A stretch of DNA of 64,000 nt from Cognatundibacterium crateris. GTDB taxonomy: Bacteria > Pseudomonadota > Gammaproteobacteria > Burkholderiales > Burkholderiaceae_D. Below are positions 8,930-18,214 of this stretch, one piece after another. The first letter of the stretch is position 1, and each line of letters starts with the position of its first letter. A model generated the notes under the pieces. That model ran no database searches. It saw nothing but the letters and a program-made list of their open reading frames with translations, and was not told the DNA's origin. The stretch covers positions 124,001 through 188,000 of the forward strand of contig NZ_JAABOS010000006.1 in NCBI RefSeq assembly GCF_010078235.1. Reading direction: 5' to 3'. A program made the position numbers and the translations under genes.

Positions 8930-11900
8930 TCAACTGACTGTGATAGCGCTTTTCCCACCCGCTGCGCGTTGCACCAGAATACGGGTGGAAATCCGTTCCG
9001 TCATTTCCTGTACATGAGAAATCACACCGACCTGACGCCCTTGCGCCTGCAGCGTATCGAGTGCATCCATCGCGATTTGCAAGGTGTCCGCATCCAGACT
9101 GCCGAAGCCTTCATCGATAAATAAAGATTCGACTTTGACACGCTGGCTCGATAAGGAGGCCAGACCCAGTGCCAGCGCGAGCGAAGCCAGGAAGGATTCA
9201 CCTCCTGATAGCGAATGCACCGAACGCTGTTCATCTGCCATGTCCTGATCAATCACCATCATCGCCAGCGTATCCGGTATGCGTTGCAGCCGGTAGCGTC
9301 GCGCCAGTTGCTGCAAATGGCGATTGGCATAGGCCAGCAATACATCCAGCGTGATTTGCTGCGCATAATTGCGGAATTTTTTTCCATCAGCAGAACCGAT
9401 CAGTTCACGCATCTGTTCCCACAAGCGGGTTTGTGTGGACTGCTGTTGCCACTCCTGACGCAGGCTGCTGTTATGTGCACGGCGCGTATCATCCTGACGT
9501 TGTTGCGCCATGAGCTCACTGCAGGCTTGCTGCGCCTGCTGCCATTGCTGGTGCAGACTGTGCGCATGGGCTTGCCATGCCTGCTCCAGCGTTTGTTCAG
9601 CAGTGTGCTCTGCCTGTGCCTGGTGTGGGCTGTCAGTCTCAAATGATGGCGGGGAGGTAGGTAGGGATTGTTGATGGTGAGCGACTTGCTGGCGTCGCTC
9701 AGTCAGGATGGCCGCAGCCTGCAAGCGCGCACTGGCTATCGCTTGCAGCGCATCTCTTTCAGCCTGTATCCAGTCGCCGTCCAATTGCAGCAAGTGTGCA
9801 CACTGTGCATGCAAGGCAGGCAGCGCTGGCGGTGTTGTGCCGTTGCTGACTTGTGCAGCGCTGCTTTCGTTGTCATCCTCAACAGCTTGAGTGAGGAGCA
9901 AATCCGCGTGTTGCAGCAACCAGGTGTCCAGCGCTTCAGTGGCGCTGTGCCAGGCTTGCTGCGTTTCCTGCTGTTGTTGCTGCAGCAGTTCAGCGGCCTG
10001 CTGCAAACGGATTAATTCCTGCTGTTGATGCTGTGCCTGTTGCTGCTGTTGTTCGAATTGTTCACGACTCCGTTGTACTTGCTGTTGCAGTGCCTGAGCG
10101 ACGATTTCGGTCGCTTGTCCATCCAGACAGCGCTGACGTTGCTGCTGTTTTTGCTGCAGCAGGGCCTGTGCTTCCCGCGTTTGTTGCGAACTCAGTTCCA
10201 GCGCTTGCTGTGCCGCTTCTTGCTGTTGTTGTGCCAGATCACGTGCATGGCTGGCGTCCTGCAGGCTGCGCTCCAACTCTTGCTGCTGTCGCTGGATTTG
10301 CTGCCACTGCCCGACCTGGATGCGGCACTGTGCATGGACATCCGCCGCTGCCTGTTGCCACTGTACTTGCCACTGTATTTGCCATGTCGGCGTAGCGCTT
10401 TGCTGCTCAGCTTCGGCCGTATGCAGCGCGCTCTGCATGGCAGCATCGATTTGCGCTAAGTCCTGCTGTATTTGTGCAGCATCCAGCGCGCACTGTTGTT
10501 GCAGACTGCGCTGTTGCTGACTTAAGCGCTCGCGTGCCTGACTGATCTGACTCAATTGTTCGCGGCACTGTATCTGCCGTTGTTGCTGGTGCTCCCATGC
10601 TGCCTGTTGTTGAGAATGATGCTGGCTGGCTTGCTGCCATTGCCGCTCTTGTTGCTGCACTTCCTGCTGATGCTGTTGCCACTGCGTTTGCGCCTGCTCC
10701 AGCCAGCTCTGAATCTGCGCGCTGTGTTCCACATCGGGCAAGCTGGCATCAGGCTGTGGCTGGCACAATACCCAGCGCAGGTGCTGTAATTGCTGCCACT
10801 GTGTTTGTAATTTGCTGTGGATCAGTCTGGCGTCTGTTTCTGCTTGCTGTAACTCTTGCAGTCGTTGTGTGCCGTGCTTCAGTTGCGCAGTCAGGGTGGT
10901 GATCTGATCGCGGCTGGCGGCTTCGCGCTGGCGGCAGGCGTCCAGCGCTGACTGTAAGCCTGTCAGCGCAGTATGCAGCCGGGTTTGCTGACCCTCTGCT
11001 GCATACGGATGACTGGCGCTGCCACACACAGGGCAAGCCTCGCCATCGTGCAGGCCAGCGCGCAAACTTTCCACATCCTGAGCACAGGCGGTCTCCACGA
11101 TTTTCAATGCCTGCTGTGCCTGTAGCGTGGCGGCTTGCAGTGTCGGCAGTTCGCTGTGCGCTCGCTGCAGTTGAGTGCTGCTTTGCTGCTGCGTGTGATG
11201 TGCCTGGCTGAGTTGTTGTTCCAGCAGCTGTAACTGCTGCGCACTTTGCTGCGTTTGTGACCAGCAAAGGCTGAGCTCCTGCAGTTGTTGTTTTTCCTGC
11301 GTCAGTTGTTGTGCTCTTTGCTGTAATGCCTGCTGATCCAGCGCTGCCAATGCCTGCTGGCTCGCTTCACGTGCAGTTTGCGCCCGTTGCAGTGCCTGTT
11401 CGGCTTGCTGCGCCTGTTCTGCCGCATGGTCGTAATGCTGTTGCTGTTCGCCGAGTTGCAGCTCCAGCATCTGCAGCGTTTGCTGATCCGCCAGTAAGCG
11501 GCTGCGCTGTTCTGCCGCCTGTTGCAAGATACGGTCGGCCAGAGGCCAGACTGTGACCAGCGCCTGCCAGTGTGTGTGCTGCTGCAACCATTGCGCGTTG
11601 TCTTGCAATTGCTGCTGCAATTGCTGCTGGTGTGCGGTCTGTTGTTGCAGGCTGAGTGTGGCCTGCTGCAGTGTACTGCTTTGCTGCTGCTGACGTTGCT
11701 GCAGCGGCTGTAACTGCGCTGCCTGCTGCACGATCTCACTATCGAGCTGGCGCGCCTGTTGCAATTCTGGCTGGCTGTGCTCCCAAGTTGTCAGCGCTTG
11801 TTGTGCCTCGGCCTGTGCTTGCGCCAGCTGTTGTTGGGCTTCGCTGCTGCGCAGAGCAGTGGCTTGGTGTTGCAGCTGTATGTCTTGCAGACGCTGGACG

Positions 11901-12871
11901 CTGACCTGGTATTGCTGTTGGCTGTGCTCTGCCTGCCGCACTAAAGGACGCGCCGCCTGCACCTGCTCCACCCGGCTCAGTATGTGCTGACGCGGCTGTG
12001 CAGCCTGCCAGGCCTGCGAGGCTTGCTGCGCCTGGCTGTCCGCCTGCGCTGCCTGCACAGCCAGTGTTTGTGCGGTGTCCAGCCAGCGCAAGGCGGCATC
12101 CGCCTGTTCTTTGCGGCTATTCAGTTGCTGTACTGTGTGCTGGCTGTCTGTGAGTTGCTGATCGAGTGCGGCGCGCTGTTCATCGTTGAGTCCGGCATTG
12201 TCGCTGAGGCGTTGGCTCAGGCGATCCAGTGCTTCGCGTTCGGTCTTGGCGCGTTCAAAGGCGCGGCGTGAAATATCGCGGTAAATCTGGCTGCCGGTCA
12301 GCATTTCCAACAGCGCGCCACGTTCATCGTCATCCGCTTTTAAAAAACCGGAAAACTCGTTTTGTGCAAGCAGCACGGCACGTGTGAATTGCTCAAATTC
12401 CAGTCCTATCCTCAGACGGATTTCTTCTTTGACTTCGGTTTTTTTACCGCCTATCGGCGTCAGCTCCGGCAAGCGGTGCAGGCTCATGCTGGCAGCCTGC
12501 AATTTGCCACTGGCTTTGTTGTAAGCACGCTTGATGCTCCAGCGCGCACGGTAGTGCTGCGCATCGATGCCAGCGAAATCGACTTCGGCATAGCCTTCAC
12601 TGCAGCCCCGGCGTAACAGATTGCCGCCATCCTGCTGAGAAATCAGTTCTTCGCCATCCGGCAAAACCTTGCCAGCGGCAGCGCGCAGCAGGCGCGGCGT
12701 GTTTTCATACAAGGCCATGCACAGTGCATCGAGCAAGGTACTTTTGCCAGCGCCGGTTGCGCCGCTGATCGCAAATAAGCCGGCCGATGCCAGAGGCTCC
12801 TGTTGAAAATCAAGTGCAAATTCTCCAGCCAGCGAAGCCAGATTTTTGCCACGGATCGCCAGTATTTTCAT
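8930..12871 (-). CDS. sbcC: Exonuclease subunit SbcC
   Basis: ATPase subunit of the SbcCD (Mre11-Rad50-type) nuclease, which processes hairpins and protein-blocked DNA ends. The 1313-residue protein starts with the Rad50 N-terminal ATPase half (IRGKNLASLAGEF, Walker A GATGAGKST). It then has two very long coiled-coil arms around a zinc hook CPVCGS near residue 612, and ends with the ABC signature LSGGESFLASLALALGLASL and Walker B VESLFIDEGFGSLD. The coiled coils are exceptionally rich in glutamine, so the opposite strand is full of CTG/TTG triplets. It overlaps sbcD by 4 bp (translational coupling). It is slightly longer than the roughly 1050-residue E. coli protein. Confidence 0.96.
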   Translation of the reverse strand: MKILAIRGKNLASLAGEFALDFQQEPLASAGLFAISGATGAGKSTLLDALCMALYENTPRLLRAAAGKVLPDGEELISQQDGGNLLRRGCSEGYAEVDFAGIDAQHYRARWSIKRAYNKASGKLQAASMSLHRLPELTPIGGKKTEVKEEIRLRIGLEFEQFTRAVLLAQNEFSGFLKADDDERGALLEMLTGSQIYRDISRRAFERAKTEREALDRLSQRLSDNAGLNDEQRAALDQQLTDSQHTVQQLNSRKEQADAALRWLDTAQTLAVQAAQADSQAQQASQAWQAAQPRQHILSRVEQVQAARPLVRQAEHSQQQYQVSVQRLQDIQLQHQATALRSSEAQQQLAQAQAEAQQALTTWEHSQPELQQARQLDSEIVQQAAQLQPLQQRQQQQSSTLQQATLSLQQQTAHQQQLQQQLQDNAQWLQQHTHWQALVTVWPLADRILQQAAEQRSRLLADQQTLQMLELQLGEQQQHYDHAAEQAQQAEQALQRAQTAREASQQALAALDQQALQQRAQQLTQEKQQLQELSLCWSQTQQSAQQLQLLEQQLSQAHHTQQQSSTQLQRAHSELPTLQAATLQAQQALKIVETACAQDVESLRAGLHDGEACPVCGSASHPYAAEGQQTRLHTALTGLQSALDACRQREAASRDQITTLTAQLKHGTQRLQELQQAETDARLIHSKLQTQWQQLQHLRWVLCQPQPDASLPDVEHSAQIQSWLEQAQTQWQQHQQEVQQQERQWQQASQHHSQQQAAWEHQQQRQIQCREQLSQISQARERLSQQQRSLQQQCALDAAQIQQDLAQIDAAMQSALHTAEAEQQSATPTWQIQWQVQWQQAAADVHAQCRIQVGQWQQIQRQQQELERSLQDASHARDLAQQQQEAAQQALELSSQQTREAQALLQQKQQQRQRCLDGQATEIVAQALQQQVQRSREQFEQQQQQAQHQQQELIRLQQAAELLQQQQQETQQAWHSATEALDTWLLQHADLLLTQAVEDDNESSAAQVSNGTTPPALPALHAQCAHLLQLDGDWIQAERDALQAIASARLQAAAILTERRQQVAHHQQSLPTSPPSFETDSPHQAQAEHTAEQTLEQAWQAHAHSLHQQWQQAQQACSELMAQQRQDDTRRAHNSSLRQEWQQQSTQTRLWEQMRELIGSADGKKFRNYAQQITLDVLLAYANRHLQQLARRYRLQRIPDTLAMMVIDQDMADEQRSVHSLSGGESFLASLALALGLASLSSQRVKVESLFIDEGFGSLDADTLQIAMDALDTLQAQGRQVGVISHVQEMTERISTRILVQRAAGGKSAITVS

Positions 12872-14088
12872 TGCGCTACTCCGTGCATTAATTCATTCAA
12901 TGCCTGCCGCAATTCCAGTGAGGGGGCTTCCTGATAACGGCTTTGATACAGGCGCTCAAACATCTGGGCCGGGTTCAGCTGCGCCAGTTCTTGCGGCGCG
13001 CTCTGCTCATTCGGGTCATTTTTTGCCGTCGCATAAGATACTTCTATACGAACTAAGCGTACCGTCTTGCCCTCCAGTGCCTGCTCAACCAGACTGCGGA
13101 TCGCTGGTTCCGGTTCTTGCAAGCGTACCCGTACCTGCAGATACGGTGGATAGTCTGTCGCGGGCAAATCGAGCTGACGCAGCGCCTCCAGGACTTGTGC
13201 CAGCGGCGCTGGTTGCGGCATCACGCGCAACATCGGCACTGCGCGCGGCACCGGCAGCGGTGTGACGCTGGCAAGCTGCGCTCCGGCCAGATCGACACAT
13301 AGTATCTGATGCAGATAGTCCGTTTCAGCAAACGATAAAGCCAGCGGACTGCCGCAATAGCGTATATGTTGTTGCTGGCTGACTTGTTGTGCCAGATGCA
13401 GATGACCGAGTGCGACATAGGTCACGCGGCTATCGAAAATGCTGGCTGATAAAGCCTCGCTGCCGCCGATCACAATACTGCGCTCGGATGCGGCCGATAC
13501 CTGGCCTCCGACCAGATGGCAATGGCCGAGTGCCACAATCGCCTGATCCTCATTGCGTAATTCCAGCGCACGCTGCTGCACTTGCTGGTACAGCAGGCCT
13601 ATGCCCGCCATATACGGATCAAGCGCATCTTCCACTTTTGGTACATCGGCTGGACGCAAAAATGGCAGCGCCAGTGCATAGGCACGCGTGACTCCGTGGC
13701 GGTCGCGCAGCGGCAGGATCAGCTTGTCCAGATCGATGTTGCCATCGTCCTGGCGCGGTACAAAGCCGATCACATGGGTGTTGAATTGCTCCAGCAAAGG
13801 CAGGGCTGATTCCAGCCGTCCCGGTGAATCATGGTTACCCGCAATGACGATAATTTGCAGATGTGGCTGTACCGCTCTGGCCTGCTGCAGAAAACGGTAA
13901 AACATTTTTTGCGCCGCGGCCGAGGGATTGGCTGTATCAAACACATCGCCCGCAATCAGCAGTACATCGGCGTCCTGCGCCTGTATTTGCTGACACAGCC
14001 AGTCCAGGAAATGCTGATGCTCCGCGCTGCGGTCAAATTGCTGCAGAGTCTGGCCCAGATGCCAGTCAGAAGTATGTAAAAGTCGCAA
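12868..14088 (-). CDS. sbcD: Exonuclease subunit SbcD
   Basis: Mn-dependent nuclease subunit of SbcCD. The calcineurin-like phosphoesterase motifs are in order near the N-terminus: HTSDWHLGQTL, AGDVFDTANPS, IAGNHDSPGRLES, then LGHCHLVGG and VALGHLHLAQ, which supply the two-metal site. The length of 406 residues is normal, and the C-terminal cap region follows. The start ATG at 14088 is placed in the usual MRLLHTSDWHLG context. The ATG of sbcC overlaps its end by 4 bp, so the two subunits are made from one transcript. The 137 bp upstream are shared with the divergent pxpB remnant. Confidence 0.96.
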   Translation of the reverse strand: MRLLHTSDWHLGQTLQQFDRSAEHQHFLDWLCQQIQAQDADVLLIAGDVFDTANPSAAAQKMFYRFLQQARAVQPHLQIIVIAGNHDSPGRLESALPLLEQFNTHVIGFVPRQDDGNIDLDKLILPLRDRHGVTRAYALALPFLRPADVPKVEDALDPYMAGIGLLYQQVQQRALELRNEDQAIVALGHCHLVGGQVSAASERSIVIGGSEALSASIFDSRVTYVALGHLHLAQQVSQQQHIRYCGSPLALSFAETDYLHQILCVDLAGAQLASVTPLPVPRAVPMLRVMPQPAPLAQVLEALRQLDLPATDYPPYLQVRVRLQEPEPAIRSLVEQALEGKTVRLVRIEVSYATAKNDPNEQSAPQELAQLNPAQMFERLYQSRYQEAPSLELRQALNELMHGVAQ

Positions 14089-14225
14089 AGGGATTTCCTG
14101 TGAAGACGGTGCCAGCCAAAACGGCTATTTTCGCATGCGTCCGGCAAATAAGGCTAAAGCCGCGCCAAAAGCACAGGGGCTCTGTTAGCATCTCGGCTTA
14201 TACCAGACCGACCTGAAGGCAGAAT

Positions 14226-14934
14226 ATGGTACCCAAAAGACAGACTGTGGCGGCGCGCAGTGGCAAATCGCCGGTGCAGGCCTATTTGCTGGGAGAGGAT
14301 GTCGCTGTTTTGCAAGCGGCAGCTCAGCTTGCCGCCACACTGGAGAACAGCAAATCTGCTGGACGCTGGCGGCCAGTTTGCGCGGACAGCCAGGCATCAT
14401 CGAGGTGGTACCTAGTATGAATAATCTGAGTGTACGCTTCGACAAAAGGCGTTACGATCCTGCGCAAATGCTGTCCGCCTTGCAGAAGCAATGGCAAACG
14501 CAGAGTGCCGCTGCTGATCCTGTTTCGCACGCTGCGTCTGCTCCGAGGTTGGTGCAGATACCGGTGCAGTATGGCGGTAAGGATGGTCCTGATCTGGCGC
14601 TGGTCGCCGTGCATTGCGGCATGTCACCAGCACAGGTGATTGCCGCTCACAGCGAGGCGGAATACCGGGTGTATTTTCTGGGCTTTCAGCCGGGCTTTGC
14701 ATATCTCGGTAGTTTGCCTGAGTCGCTGTTCACACTGCGCCGGGCTGAACCCCGGCTCAGCGCGCCAGCTGGCTCGGTTGGTATAGGTGGTGCGCAGACC
14801 GGCATTTATACGGCTGCCAGCCCGGGTGGCTGGCAATTGACAGGGCGCACTGCTTTAGCCTTTTTGACCCTGCCCGCGCAGAACCCAGCTGGTTGCAAAG
14901 CGATGATCTGGCACGCTTTGTCCCCGTCACGTAA
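14226..14934 (+). pseudogene. pxpB: pxpB (5-oxoprolinase subunit B, KipI family), two frameshifts
   Basis: PxpB normally pairs with PxpC and PxpA to open 5-oxoproline to glutamate. Here the family sequence runs through three frames. The start at 14226 has a GAAGG site 7 nt upstream and gives AYLLGEDVAVLQA. Near 14343-14350 the frame changes and continues as QQICWTLAASLRGQPGIIEVVP, then NLSVRFD, then YFLGFQPGFAYLGSLP, SAPAGSVGIGGAQTGIYTAA and GGWQLTGRT, the KipI hallmark. Near 14856-14866, at a run of five T, a second shift gives LFDPARAEPSWLQSDDLARFVPVT and a stop at 14934, the expected C-terminus. Two independent shifts and the truncated pxpC argue for decay, although a sequencing error at the T run cannot be excluded. 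Confidence 0.8.
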
Positions 14935-14944
14935 GGAGCGGCTG

Positions 14945-15061
14945 ATGCTTGAACTAGTGCGCGCAGGATTGCACAACAGTGTGCAGGATCAGGGACCTTA
15001 CGGTTTTCGTCATCTGGGTGTGGCGCAGGATGGGCGCATGAGTGCCGGTGCGACGCACTGA
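14945..15061 (+). pseudogene. pxpC: pxpC (5-oxoprolinase subunit C, KipA family), N-terminal remnant
   Basis: An ATG at 14945 preceded by AAGGAG opens MLELVRAGLHNSVQDQGP and YGFRHLGV, which is the standard beginning of KipA/PxpC (biotin-dependent-carboxylase-like domain, normally over 300 residues). After 38 residues the frame stops and nothing KipA-like follows; the M28 peptidase gene begins 36 bp later. The gene has therefore lost almost all of its body by deletion. It sits 10 bp after the natural stop of pxpB, as in intact pxpBC operons. Confidence 0.78.
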
Positions 15062-15096
15062 GCGGTGTATTTTTTACGATATTCAGGATAGCTACT

Positions 15097-16146
15097 ATGT
15101 TTTCAATGTCCCTTGGTCAGTATGGATGTAGCCGTGTGTTGCGTCGTTGTGTGGGTATGAGCCTGTTTGGGCTGGCCTGTTTGGGTGGGCTGGCACAGGC
15201 GCAGCAGGCTGCGGTGCCAGACAGGGCGCCATCCGTGCAGACGCAATTGATGCATGATCTTTACACCTTGGCCGCGCCGGAGATGGCAGGGCGTGCGACC
15301 GATACGGCAGGAAACCGGCAGGCAGCGGCGTGGATCATGTCCCGTTTAGAGCAACTGGGCCTGCGTCCTTGTGGTGTGGATTTTATTCAGGAATTCCGTT
15401 TTACGGTGCGAGGTCAGGATAAACAGGGCAGGAATATTCTGGCCTGCCGCGCTGGCAGTGCGCCGGATCATGCCAGTCGCCCCATGCTGTTATTGTCGGC
15501 CCACTATGACCATCTGGGCGTGCACAATGGCAAAGTGCATCCTGGTGCAGATGATAATGCTTCCGGTGTGGCAGCTTTGCTCGCGATTGCAGGTGGATTA
15601 CAGACTCAGCCTTTGCAGCATGATGTGGCGCTGGCATTCTTCGATGCAGAAGAACTGGGGCTGCAGGGCGCAAAGGCACTGATCGCCCAGCCAGTGCTGG
15701 ATTTGCAGCGGGTGGCGCTGAATATCAATCTGGACATGGTCGGGCGCGGCGATCATGGGGAATTGTATGCAAGTGGCAGTTACCATACGCCGGCGCTGCG
15801 CGAATTGCTGCAGTCCTTGCCCGCCTCGCCGGACCTGCGCCTGAAGCTGGGACATGACAGACCGGAGCAGGGCCAGGATGACTGGACCACCCAGTCTGAC
15901 CACTATCCCTTATTCCGGGCCGGGATACCGTTTTTGTACTTTGGGGTGGAAGACCATGCTGACTACCACCAGCCTGGTGATACGCCGGATAAAATCCAGC
16001 CCGCCTTTTATCAGGCTGCGGTCGACTTGATCGCGCAGGCGCTCAGGGCGGCGGATCAGCGGATACTACAAGGTGATTTGCAAGCTGGCCTGCAAGCCCG
16101 GAAAAAGAATGCTGCACCTGCTACTGTGAAGGGCGCACCCGGCTGA
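15097..16146 (+). CDS. M28 family zinc peptidase (aminopeptidase-like), exported
   Basis: The 349-residue protein begins with a positively charged region and a hydrophobic segment ending in GLAQAQQA, a Sec signal peptide, so it should act in the periplasm or outside. The M28 metal ligands are all visible: SAHYDHLG, HPGADDNASG, FFDAEELGLQG (catalytic Glu pair), NINLDMVGRG and QSDHYPLFRAGIP. Such enzymes remove N-terminal residues from peptides with two zinc ions. There is no protease-associated domain and the C-terminal tail is short and basic. It follows the pxpC remnant by 36 bp, so it may be read from the old pxp promoter. Confidence 0.9.
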   Translation: MFSMSLGQYGCSRVLRRCVGMSLFGLACLGGLAQAQQAAVPDRAPSVQTQLMHDLYTLAAPEMAGRATDTAGNRQAAAWIMSRLEQLGLRPCGVDFIQEFRFTVRGQDKQGRNILACRAGSAPDHASRPMLLLSAHYDHLGVHNGKVHPGADDNASGVAALLAIAGGLQTQPLQHDVALAFFDAEELGLQGAKALIAQPVLDLQRVALNINLDMVGRGDHGELYASGSYHTPALRELLQSLPASPDLRLKLGHDRPEQGQDDWTTQSDHYPLFRAGIPFLYFGVEDHADYHQPGDTPDKIQPAFYQAAVDLIAQALRAADQRILQGDLQAGLQARKKNAAPATVKGAPG

Positions 16147-16243
16147 GGCCGGACTGGCGGTATCTGCGTATTTAGAATGCTAATTCGTGGTTTTAGCGAC
16201 AAAAATCCTTTAACTGCTTTCTAAAGCCTTGCTTACTTAGGTC

Positions 16244-16249
16244 TATAAT
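16244..16249 (+). promoter_or_regulatory. Candidate -10 box for the symporter gene
   Basis: A perfect TATAAT stands 55 bp upstream of the start codon. No clear -35 hexamer was found at the usual distance, so this is tentative. Confidence 0.35.
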
Positions 16250-16303
16250 GCGCGCTGCAAAAAATGCGGGTTTTTTTATTGAACTATTGGTACACACGCC
16301 TAC

Positions 16304-17728
16304 ATGAACACACTTATCTGGTTTGTCATCCTGTATTGGGTGATTTCGGTTGGTATCGGCTTATATGCTGCGCGCTATGTAAATAACTCCAAGGACTTCG
16401 CTGTCGCTGGCCGCTCGCTGCCTATGTATGTGGTGACTGCCACCGTGTTTGCGACCTGGTTTGGTTCTGAGGCGGTGCTGGGGATTTCATCTACCTTCGT
16501 CAAAGAAGGGCTCAAGGGCGTGGTGGCTGATCCGTTTGGCTCATCCATGTGTCTGATCCTGGTTGGTCTGTTCTTTGCCAAACCACTGTACCGCATGAAT
16601 TTGCTGACTATCGGTGATTATTACCGTAATAAGTTTGGCCGTGCAGTTGAAGTGCTGGTCACCCTGTGTATCGTGGTTTCGTATCTGGGCTGGGTAGCCG
16701 CACAGATTAAGGCACTGGGGCTGGTATTTAATGTCGTGTCCGGTGGCTATATTTCTATGGATGTGGGCATGGTGATCGGCGCTGCCAGTGTGTTGATATA
16801 TACCCTGATGGGCGGTATGTGGTCGGTCGCGATTACCGATTTTTTACAAATGATCATCATCGTGATCGGCATGGTCTATATAGGCTGGGAAGTATCTGGC
16901 ATGGTCGGTGGTGCCGGCGTGGTGATAGAGCATGCGGCCAATGCCGGTAAATTTGAATTCTGGCCAGCCCCGACCGCGCGTGAAATGCTGTGGTTCTTTG
17001 CTGCCTGGATCACCATGATGCTGGGCTCGGTACCGCAGCAGGACGTATTCCAGCGCGTAGCTTCATCTAAAAATGAAACCATCGCCGGACGCGCCTCGGT
17101 ACTGGGTGGCTTGCTGTACTTTGGCTTTGCCTTTATTCCTATGTTCCTGGCCTACTCGGCCACGCTGATTGATCCTTCCATGGTGGCCAGCCTGATCGAC
17201 AAGGATTCGCAGCTGATTTTGCCTACCCTGATCATGACCAAGGTGCCTATGCTGGCGCAGGTGATGTTCTTCGGTGCGCTGTTATCGGCGATTAAAAGCT
17301 GTGCCAGTGCGACTTTGCTGGCGCCATCGGTCACGTTCTCAGAAAATATTCTGAAGCCGTTTTTCCCGCAGCAAAGCGATAAGCAATTCCTGCGCATGAT
17401 GCGTATCGTAGTCTTGCTGTTCACTACTGTGGTGACCCTGTTTGCAATGAATACCGATTCCAGTATTTATAAGATGGTGGAGAATGCTTATAAAGTCACA
17501 CTGGTGGCAGCCTTTGTCCCGCTGGCTTTTGGCTTGTACTGGAAGCCTGCCACGGCGCAGGGGGCTTTGGTCTCCATCCTGCTCGGACTGAGCAGCTGGA
17601 TTGCACTCGAAATCACCGCGCCGGAAGGCTTTTGGCCGCCGCAACTGGTGGGCGTGCTGATGAGTATGACGGGTATGCTACTGGGTTCTCTGTTGCCGCA
17701 ATATACACGTAAAGCGGCGGAAGTCTGA
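16304..17728 (+). CDS. Sodium:solute symporter family protein
   Basis: Integral membrane transporter of 474 residues with about 13 hydrophobic helices, in the SSS family that couples uptake of sugars, amino acids or carboxylates to sodium. Family features include the GLYAARYVNNSKDFAVAGRSLP start (TM1 and following loop), WFGSEAVLG, the conserved YTLMGGMWSVAITDFLQ in the middle, and the PQQDVFQRVASSKNE loop. The substrate cannot be predicted from sequence. It is likely monocistronic, with a TATAAT box upstream. The start at 16304 gives the usual periplasmic N-terminus, MNTLIWFVIL. Confidence 0.9.
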   Translation: MNTLIWFVILYWVISVGIGLYAARYVNNSKDFAVAGRSLPMYVVTATVFATWFGSEAVLGISSTFVKEGLKGVVADPFGSSMCLILVGLFFAKPLYRMNLLTIGDYYRNKFGRAVEVLVTLCIVVSYLGWVAAQIKALGLVFNVVSGGYISMDVGMVIGAASVLIYTLMGGMWSVAITDFLQMIIIVIGMVYIGWEVSGMVGGAGVVIEHAANAGKFEFWPAPTAREMLWFFAAWITMMLGSVPQQDVFQRVASSKNETIAGRASVLGGLLYFGFAFIPMFLAYSATLIDPSMVASLIDKDSQLILPTLIMTKVPMLAQVMFFGALLSAIKSCASATLLAPSVTFSENILKPFFPQQSDKQFLRMMRIVVLLFTTVVTLFAMNTDSSIYKMVENAYKVTLVAAFVPLAFGLYWKPATAQGALVSILLGLSSWIALEITAPEGFWPPQLVGVLMSMTGMLLGSLLPQYTRKAAEV

Positions 17729-17807
17729 ATCAGGCTTGATGCAATGCGCAAATTTTCCGGTAAAACCTTTATAATTCAGGGTTTTATCAGTTTTTTAGGG
17801 CGAGAGT

Positions 17808-18167
17808 ATGCCGATTTACGCTTATCGTTGCGAACAGTGTGGTTTTGCCAAAGATGTATTGCAAAAGATTTCTGATGCGCCGCTGACCGATTGTCCTGAG
17901 TGCGGCAAGTCTGCATTTAAGAAGCAGGTGACTGCGGCCGGTTTTCAGCTCAAGGGTAGTGGCTGGTATGTGACTGATTTCCGCGGTGGCTCGGGTGGCT
18001 CTGCTGCTTCAGGGGCATCAGGTGAATCTGCCAGTGTACCCGGTACGTCTGCACCTGCCGTCTCCAGCGAAGTGAAAACTGCGGCGGCACCTGTAGCACC
18101 TGCTGCAACCACTGCTGCGGCTACACCAGCGGCAGCCACTGCATCCGGCTCTGGCGACAGCGCCTGA
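17808..18167 (+). CDS. FmdB family zinc ribbon protein
   Basis: The first 35 residues form the FmdB-type zinc ribbon: MPIYAYRCEQCGF and then DCPECGK, two CxxC pairs, followed by the typical GFQLKGSGWYVTDF motif near residue 45-58. The last 55 residues are low-complexity Ala/Thr/Ser/Pro and probably disordered. The family is named after a formamidase regulator, but its general role is unknown. It starts a likely operon with the DUF502 gene (47 bp apart) and then aspS. A TATAAT box lies at 17770-17775, about 33 bp before the start. The same neighbourhood (FmdB, DUF502, aspS) is familiar from other Burkholderiales. Confidence 0.9.
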   Translation: MPIYAYRCEQCGFAKDVLQKISDAPLTDCPECGKSAFKKQVTAAGFQLKGSGWYVTDFRGGSGGSAASGASGESASVPGTSAPAVSSEVKTAAAPVAPAATTAAATPAAATASGSGDSA

Positions 18168-18214
18168 GCACTTAAGCGCAGGTTGTAAGGACCGATTTTT
18201 TTGATCAACATAGA

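Noticed and set aside
9215..11556. Several Leu- and Cys-rich plus-strand frames opposite sbcC
   Set aside because: They are translations of CTG/TTG-rich DNA complementary to glutamine codons; no start sites or domains.
14378..15061. One intact 227-aa gene made of the second half of pxpB joined to pxpC
   Set aside because: The expected PxpB C-terminus lies in another frame and stops at 14934, while pxpC has its own ribosome site; the open frame joins two genes by accident of frameshifts.
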